Made by a program: the position numbers and the translations under genes. A DNA stretch of 64,000 bases, from contig OY540815.1 of assembly GCA_961205875.1 (NCBI GenBank), forward strand, positions 11,222,001-11,286,000, given 5' to 3'. Positions 57,759-64,000 of this stretch are shown in pieces (the first letter of the stretch is position 1; every line of letters starts with the position of its first letter). The notes beneath the pieces are model-generated. The model worked only from the letters and a program-made list of their open reading frames with translations. It ran no database searches and was not told the DNA's origin. Source of the DNA: Sialis fuliginosa (taxonomy: Eukaryota > Arthropoda > Insecta > Megaloptera > Sialidae).

Positions 57759-58562
57759 AACTTTTTATTATTGGATTTTATTCAGCGTTGTACTTTAATG
57801 TCACTTGACGTTTCAACCAACATCTCCTGGTCTTCTTCAGAAGTGAAGTGTCGAGTTAAAAATGTGTAGCTGCTTAAATAAACATTGACGTTTGCTAGAA
57901 TAAGTTTTTTATAAAAAATCAAGTATTGCTCGGAAACAGCACCGGTTTCCAAGCGCCGGGCAGATGTAAGCCGGTATCTCTGTTATAATTATTTGGGTTC
58001 TTACTGATCTCAATGTCTTGTAGAGTCTAGGCCAAAATTTATCAAGCCGGGCTAAGACATTGAAATCATTGGTGTCTACTATGTATATGGCCTTGTAGCA
58101 TCGAATGTTCAGCTACTGCTGATTTGGCGATGTACTGGTTCATTATATCTCATATGTGTTCATTTGTTCTTGTTTTTATGGATCTGCAGGTTTGTGCTAA
58201 TTACACGCTGCCACAATTGCATGAGATTTCGTAGATGCCTGCTGTGTCCAAATTGTCGTATTTGTCTTAGATAGAGTTAGTGATTCTTTGTTTTGCATTA
58301 AATATAGTACGGACTCTTTTTTTACTGAAACTTCTCGCTATTTTGTCTGTACAACCTTTTATGTAGGGTAGAAATACGTGCTGTTGCCGAGAAACACTTG
58401 ATTTTTTATCACAAACTTATTCTAGCAAACGTCAACGCTTATTTAAGCAGCTACACCTTCTGAACTCGACTCTTCACTTCTAAAGAAAACCACGAGATGT
58501 TGGTCGAAACGTCAAGTGACATTAAAGTACAACGCGGAATAATACCCAATAATAAAAAGTTT
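57759..58562 (-). mobile_element. Penelope-like retroelement fragment with inverted terminal repeats
   Basis: Arms 57759-57943 and 58379-58562 are inverted copies of about 185 bp, sharing AACTTTTTATTATTGG, GTACTTTAATGTCACTTGAC, GTGTAGCTGCTTAAATAA, GACGTTTGCTAGAATAAG and ATCAAGT. Read on the minus strand the right arm comes first, then a coding remnant, then the left arm containing GAAACGTCAAGTGACATTAA. Between the arms is the C-terminal end of a Penelope-like polyprotein with its GIY-YIG endonuclease. Penelope elements are known for terminal repeats that can be inverted and for 5' truncation, which fits. The reverse transcriptase is entirely missing. Confidence 0.82.
57944..58380 (-). pseudogene. 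Penelope-like ORF C-terminus with GIY-YIG remnant
   Basis: On the minus strand, from 58380: a linker motif LPYIKGCTDKIARSFSKKRV of the kind found between the reverse transcriptase and endonuclease of Penelope-like elements. After an in-frame stop comes GIYEISCNCG (codons ending near 58204), the GIY half of the endonuclease with its CxC pair. Another stop replaces the Tyr of the expected YIG motif (LAQTCRSIKTRTNEH follows). Later stretches VAEHSMLQGH and, after frameshifts, wording like DFNVLARLDKFWPRL agree with the rest of the domain. At least three stops or frameshifts make it inactive. In intact elements this domain nicks target DNA. Confidence 0.82.
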
Positions 58563-61485
58563 ATATGATATTATATTTAGTTAATATAAATGTAATTGCG
58601 TAAGAAACTCTAATTATTATTCTACTTGTACAAATAAATGGCATACATTTTCTATGTCAAATAGGTTTAAACCGATTTTCTTAAAATTTCGCTGGTAGAT
58701 GAACCGAAAAACAATATTTGCCTGCCATTGTTAAATATAGCAACCACAAAAAAGTTGCACTAAGGGAAATTTATAAATATACTGGGAAATATAAAAAAAT
58801 ATTGTATGTATGACTACTCGCTATGTGTCTTTCCTTCGCTAAATAATAACCATGTACTAGATATAATGTGACTAAAAATAGAAATATAATTAAAATGAAA
58901 AAAGTTATTATAAACAAATAATATAAGAAACAAAATAAATTTTCTTAAACACATAAAATATGATATCTTTAAAAGTATAACGTAAGCGAATAAAAAAATA
59001 AGTAGCTTTTTCTTTAAAATTGATACTACATAATTTATACGTGGTTTTAAAAGTTTGACGTAGGGTAGAAAATTTATTCTATCGACTTGAGAGAGTCGAA
59101 TAAATTTTACGTGTGTCTCCTCTACCAGAAATAGTGTCTCTTTTAATCATGTTTCATAGACACGATAGAAACCGAAGAGAATATTTATGTCAAAACCATA
59201 TCCCTAAAGTCAGACGTACTTTATATATATTACATATATCTACATTCTACATATATTCTTACCTTCCATATTTTCTTTCTAAGCGAAAGGATATACATAT
59301 ATATATTTACAGATTTTATACAATAAATATATTCAATTTATTTTACACATGACATTTGAGCTGTTCTTATTTAAGTTTGGCCTTTTTTCTATCGAACTAA
59401 ATTAAATAGAGCTATGGACATGTATTGTATTTTTAACTATTACCTTTTTTCCTTTCTACATACATATTTTGCTATTAACAATTTTTACATTATCTACATT
59501 ACATACATTGTACAATTGCAAGATAAAAAAGTATTCAATAGAGCCTAGTATATAGATGTCCACTGCAATGTGCGACGAAGCGTTGGTAGATATAATGATA
59601 AAATCGACACGGCTTATATCTAGAAGTCAACAACTATATCAGGATTACCGCAGAAGCCTAAAAGGTCTAAATTCACAATAAAAAATTTGGAAACTAAATA
59701 TTTTTTTTTTTTTTAAAACAACATGTTTCTGTTGCGTTATCAAACATTTAGGGCAGTACCCCCCACCCTACGGATGTCCATGTTAGAAGTATTTTAAAAA
59801 TTGTATGATTTCAAAGTATTACGTCATCAAATAAAAGGAGTTTTCACTCGGCATATGTTATTATATTAAAATGTATTATGTGTAAGTACAAAAAAAAGAA
59901 AAGTAATAAGAAACAAGACAAAAGAAAAAAAGAGCATCATTCATAATGGATTATAAAATGAAGTAAATAATAGAAAAACGGTGTCATCAAATAACTATTT
60001 ATCCATTCGAAGAGACTGCTGGAGTTGCAAAAGAACATCTCTAGCACTCACTGAACTAGTTTAAGTCTATGGGTGCATTATTGCTGCACTAAAGGATTGC
60101 TCTCGTGTCAAGTTCTCGATTGTGATTGATGCCAATGTTCAGTTAAAACTTCACGTTGCATTCGTCATGTCATTGTAAGTAAATGCATCTGTTTTCAAAA
60201 GCAATCGAAGAATATTTCTCAACCAATTTTTCTTTTCAGAGTTTCAAGATGTTAATATATTGGAAATGATTTTTTTAAATTAAATTTCAATTCAATATAA
60301 TTTCAGACAATTCTTAAAATTTTATTAAAAGAAACACTATCGCTCACTGATTTTACAGTTGTTTGAAAAATCATCTAATTCATACTTAGATGGGTAAAGT
60401 TTTTCAATACAATTATGGATATTTAGCCCTAGTTTTTTTATTGTAATGTCTCTCTATCCAAACTCAATAGTGCGAGAGCTACTTTTTAAATTTGATGAGC
60501 TAAAAAAATATATACCTTCATGGCATTAGTGGAGGCGTCTGGTCTGTTAGACCAAAATTTTTATGGGGTGTTCTAATATTCTACAAAAAAAATTATATAT
60601 TTAAACATAAATACAGTTGTACAGAAGATAACACGAAAGATATAAAACGTTATTGACTGCATCAAATAAAAAAATATTTTTTTATCAGTTTCAGAAAAAT
60701 AATTAAATTTTTTCCTGCATGTTATAATTTTCGAACCGAAAATTCCGGTAGCTTACGATTGACGGTTTGGTGACCGCTGATCTAATGAATCAGGATAACT
60801 ATTTTCATTATTGTGTAAACAAAAATATGCACTCTCTCTTTCTGTAAATTTCATGCTTGAGAAGATGAAGAAGAAGAGCAATTAGCAAGTAACATATGGT
60901 GGAATATAATTATTTAAGTATACTTCAAACAACTTTGAAGAGGTAAATTAAATGCAGAACAAAATTATCTAAAGCAGCAATCTGGAAATAGTTTTACAAG
61001 GTGCTGTGGAGACCGTAAATCTAAAAGTTGCACATTATGAAATAATTTAAATAATTTATGTGTACACATAAATGTAATTAAACTAAATTAAATTCCAAGC
61101 TCTTGATGGTTTAAAAGAAAACTTTGTAAAGTTCGTGAACAAATTGAATTAAAAGCTATTAATTAGAATTTTGGTTTAATAAATTAAGTAATAATATACA
61201 TTTTTAAATATAATTTTCAATCATAAAAAAATGTTCCACTTTCAAGTTTCCGAAAATGTTTAAATCTTTTAAGCATGGATTAATATATAAATCTATATTT
61301 CAATCATTTATTGACTTATATGACTAACTCCACAAAACAAAATATTTTATACATTTGTAATATAAAAATAATCAAGTACAGTTGGATATTTTGGATAAGA
61401 AATGACTAAAATTAATAAAAATTAAACGATTAGTAGCGACGTAGTATTTTAAATCAATATTTTGATAAAAATATATTTTTTTGGT
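58563..61485. other. Noncoding stretch, GC-richer at 60000-60180
   Basis: AT-rich with no recognised gene. 60000-60180 is GC-richer, broken by stops in all plus frames, and ends CATT|GTAAGT (near 60176), so an untranslated exon is possible. A 79-codon frame at 59113-59352 is AT-driven. Confidence 0.45.
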
Positions 61486-61740
61486 TCTATATATCTGTCT
61501 GATTGTTTGTTCCTACTTGACACAAAAACTACAGAGCCGATTTTGATGGGACTTTCACTGTTAAAAACTTAAGGCTCTAAAATTAATTAAGATCAGTTTA
61601 TTCTTTTATCGACTATAATTAATATAAAGGGATATCTCAATGTATGTTTTCAGAGTGAAACACTAATTAAGATAAATTTATATATGGGATATGATGCCTA
61701 TGTTTTCAGTGGAGCCATTTGCACGGGTATGAAAATTCTT
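61486..61740 (+). mobile_element. Helitron-like fragment
   Basis: TCTATATATCTGTCTGATTG followed by TTTGTTCCTACTTG, ACTACAGAGCCGATTTTGAT and GGGACTTTCACTG parallels the first half of the Helitron at 1080-1477 (TCTATAAGC, TTGTTTGTTT, ACTGAACCGATTTTGATGGG). A GGAGCCATTTGCACGGG segment near 61711 may be the decayed GC-rich 3' hairpin region, but no CTAG terminus follows. I infer a degraded copy. Confidence 0.45.
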
Positions 61741-62322
61741 CTAATATATAAATTTGATGGTCACACCAGTTAATTAATTTTAAATAAAATTTTATTTAAA
61801 TATATACAACACAAAAAGCTTTATTATTAAAAAATGTAATCATATTCTGTTTACTCATAACATTTTGTGATTTGGTGTAAATTTAATTATTATTTAATTA
61901 AATAATTAATTACTTATTTTGAAATGTAAAAGAATATCTCGTGGTATCCATAGTAAATATTTCTATTTATCAATGTACAATGAATATTTAATATTTCCAT
62001 TAAATACGGTAACAGTGAGCTGATCAGCGCCATAAACACACGACACATGATGGATTATAGCGGTTGCAACACTCAACACTCTATACTCTACAGTTATCGG
62101 CTGTTTATGCTGCACCACGTTAGTGGTTTTGATGCGAGTTCATGAATAATGAATTGAAGATTAGTCCCAACATGTATGATTATTAAATTACCACACGTAA
62201 GTGTAAAAAGAAGGCATAAACGTTATATATGTATGTATATATTAATTCAGACAGAATATCAATATGTTATTTGTTCAGACTGAAATTTAAATTTTGTGTG
62301 AAAAATATTCATAGAAAAATAC
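61741..62322. other. Noncoding stretch with a GC-richer patch 62010-62160
   Basis: The patch (for example GCGGTTGCAACACTCAACAC and ATCGGCTGTTTATGCTGCAC) lacks a sustained frame and has no repeat partner here. It is a candidate regulatory island. The rest is AT-rich. Confidence 0.4.
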
Positions 62323-62801
62323 ATTCTTATATATGTATATATATATATATATAAGAAAGTAATGACAAAATTTTTCGAAATCGAAATTTTGATGGAAATA
62401 CCTCAATACATTTTGACTATTTTCACTATGATGCATGTGTGTTTGTAGACGCTGTAACTCAAAAATAACAAAGCTTAGAAAGGTGAAATTTAGTAACACA
62501 CAATATAAAAAATAATCAATATACTGTTTATTTATAATTTACTTTATAGGATCTCTCTTACACATGTAGGTACATTTAATCTTAAAAAAACGGTCTAGTT
62601 ATTTACAAATATTATAAATTTTTATTCTGTATCAAGATATCTTCGAACAATAAAATCGAATATTTATGTAATATTTGAAACCTAAAATTACATAATTGTA
62701 GCTATTTTGTGACCTGGTGCAGTTTTAAAATTATTTCTTGGATTTTTCTTTTGTATAACGTATAAGAAAGTCCTTTTGAATCCTTGATAGATATTTTTAT
62801 A
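62323..62801 (+). repeat. Dispersed repeat B, copy 4
   Basis: It starts ATTCTTATATATGTATATAT with a (TA)n tract and TATAAGAAAGTAATGACAAA, then TTTCGAAATCGAAATTTTGA, TTGACTATTTTCACTATGAT, GTGTTTGTAGACGCTGTAAC, TCAAAAATAACAAAGCTTAG and AAAGGTGAAATTT, matching copies 1 and 3. It ends AACGTATAAGAAAGTCCTTT and GAATCCTTGATAGATATTTT, matching the distal segment. It is shorter than copy 1, mainly through loss in the middle. Confidence 0.68.
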
Positions 62802-63697
62802 TGTTGTAAAACACTAATTTATTTGATTTAATTTTATAAAATTATATAAATATAACATAACATATTTTTATTAAGAAATCATATATTGATTTACGTCCTA
62901 TATTATTAATAATAAATTGTAAAATAGCAAATAATACATGATATTTCATCATCCATATACGTTTATACATACTTTATATATACCTATGTATATATGTACG
63001 TAGTGTTGGAGATTGACACTTTATATTCTCTCCCAATCTTATCTTGTATATTATACGTCATCTACCTTTTGAATTTACATTACTTATTAACGATAGTATT
63101 GATTTTCTATCCTTCTCTCTCTATATCTATACAATTTATGGTTTAGGCGACCGTAAAATTATATTGTATTGCACTGTTTTTTTGCCAAAACTTTGCAAAA
63201 ACAAGTCGTGTCATTATTTTTTATATTCAGTACTTAAGAAAATAAACTTTCTTCTTATATTGACGACAGATTTTTTATGAGAATGCATTAAAAGTATTTA
63301 TTTAAAAAATAAATAAAACATTTCTCTATAAAGGCACTTAAAGGAACCGAATAATTTTTCTTTTAGATATTTCAGCTATCAAAGCAGTTTTAGCCTCAAG
63401 TTGATTCATATCAATAGATAAAAACGTGGGGTGCTTATAAATATTTCTTTCAATTTTGTAATAAAATGCGTGAAGAACCTATTTTTGTATCTTAATGTTT
63501 ATAATGCTTAATATTATTTGAGAGCTTGAGTAGCTTTTACTCATTAAAGAAACCATAATACATCACAAAAATTTAAGTTAATATTTATGAGCAACCCACG
63601 ATTTTATTTTTAGTGATATGAACCTAAAACCGTTAAGATATAAAAAAGTATATGGTTATAAAATATAAAAATGTTTATGTAAATATAAGAATATGTA
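62802..63697. other. AT-rich noncoding stretch
   Basis: A 78-codon frame at 63044-63280 is unrecognised and AT-driven. Nothing else is seen. Confidence 0.5.
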
Positions 63698-63830
63698 TAC
63701 AGGCTGATTTAAAACAAGTGTAAAAAAAATGTACAGTTGATCGAGGATGTAATTCTTAGTAAAAAACTTTATGTGAACCTATGTTCGGAAATTCTTCGTG
63801 AGAGAGCTACAGTCTTCCAAAATATTACCC
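63698..63830 (+). repeat. Dispersed repeat remnant (TACAGG start)
   Basis: It begins TACAGGCTGATTTAAAACAA and contains ACCTATGTTCGGAAATTCTT and CGTGAGAGAGCTACAGTCTT, wording common in insect noncoding repeats that start TACAGGGTG. No right end is visible. A second TACAGGGTTTAG occurs at 63889. Confidence 0.35.
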
Positions 63831-64000
63831 AAAATTAGTGTTTATTTAATATCTAGAGAACTCATTGTGATACAGTTATAAAATTTGATACAGGGTTTAG
63901 TATTAATAAGAGTTATCGATTTCCAATATCACACAATCATTATTTAGACCAGGGATGTATGGGGCCAAGAGGCCCGCTGATTTTTATCAAATATATATTA
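63831..64000. other. AT-rich end of window
   Basis: Short noncoding remainder. GGGGCCAAGAGGCCCGC near 63961 is a small inverted GC-rich motif. Confidence 0.4.

Noticed and set aside
57759-58562. LTR retrotransposon or retrovirus-like element
   Set aside because: The terminal repeats are inverted, not direct, and the coding remnant is a GIY-YIG endonuclease with the Penelope linker, not integrase or envelope.
1-64000. tRNA, rRNA or CRISPR loci
   Set aside because: I found no T-loop GTTCRANTC with matching acceptor stems, no rRNA-like GC-rich conserved core, and no regularly spaced identical repeats. CRISPR is not expected in a eukaryote.

Overview
The window looks like nuclear DNA of an insect. 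It is strongly AT-rich, has no operon-like packing of genes, and carries short spliced-looking open frames. It also carries transposable-element families typical of arthropods: Helitron, mariner, pogo/Tigger-like, Penelope-like and several MITEs. I cannot fix the order of insect. I recognise no intact protein-coding gene. Nearly every open frame over 60 codons has a composition expected by chance or belongs to a repeat, so the window is best read as a long intron or an intergenic gene desert.

Layout. 1-5 kb: a non-autonomous Helitron (1080-1477) and the first copy of a short inverted-repeat element (2757-3066). 5-10 kb: a dispersed repeat called R1 here (5418-5993), a candidate pair of small exons in a GC-rich island (6443-6523 and 6596 onward), a local duplication (7627-8040), and a mariner element with both ends but a broken transposase (8614-9610). 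11-22 kb: MITE-like remnants, GC-rich islands at 15.4, 17.5 and 20.5 kb, a near-perfect 92-bp palindrome (16747-16838), and the first copy of a dispersed repeat called B here (17829-18556). 22-30 kb: a deleted pogo-like element (22096-22479), a GC-rich block, two more R1 copies, a partial B copy, and a 41-bp tandem duplication. 30-46 kb: remnants of dispersed insect repeats, a cluster of perfect hairpins (33.8, 39.7, 44.1 and 45.0 kb), the clearest B copy, a GC-rich island with a 57-codon frame on the minus strand, and a MITE at 43.7 kb. 49-64 kb: an 800-bp inverted-repeat element, a GC-rich candidate exon or regulatory island at 54.3 kb, the second copy of the 2.8-kb element in opposite orientation, a repeat unit between direct repeats (55.1-55.8 kb), a Penelope-like element with inverted terminal repeats and a GIY-YIG remnant (57759-58562), a second Helitron-like fragment and a fourth B copy.

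Two things hold the window together. First, an old, layered population of mostly non-autonomous mobile elements accounts for much of the recognisable structure. Second, short GC-rich islands spaced every few kilobases stand out from the AT-rich background and are the best candidates for unannotated exons or conserved regulatory elements. Repeat names such as R1, B and C are labels of mine, not database names.
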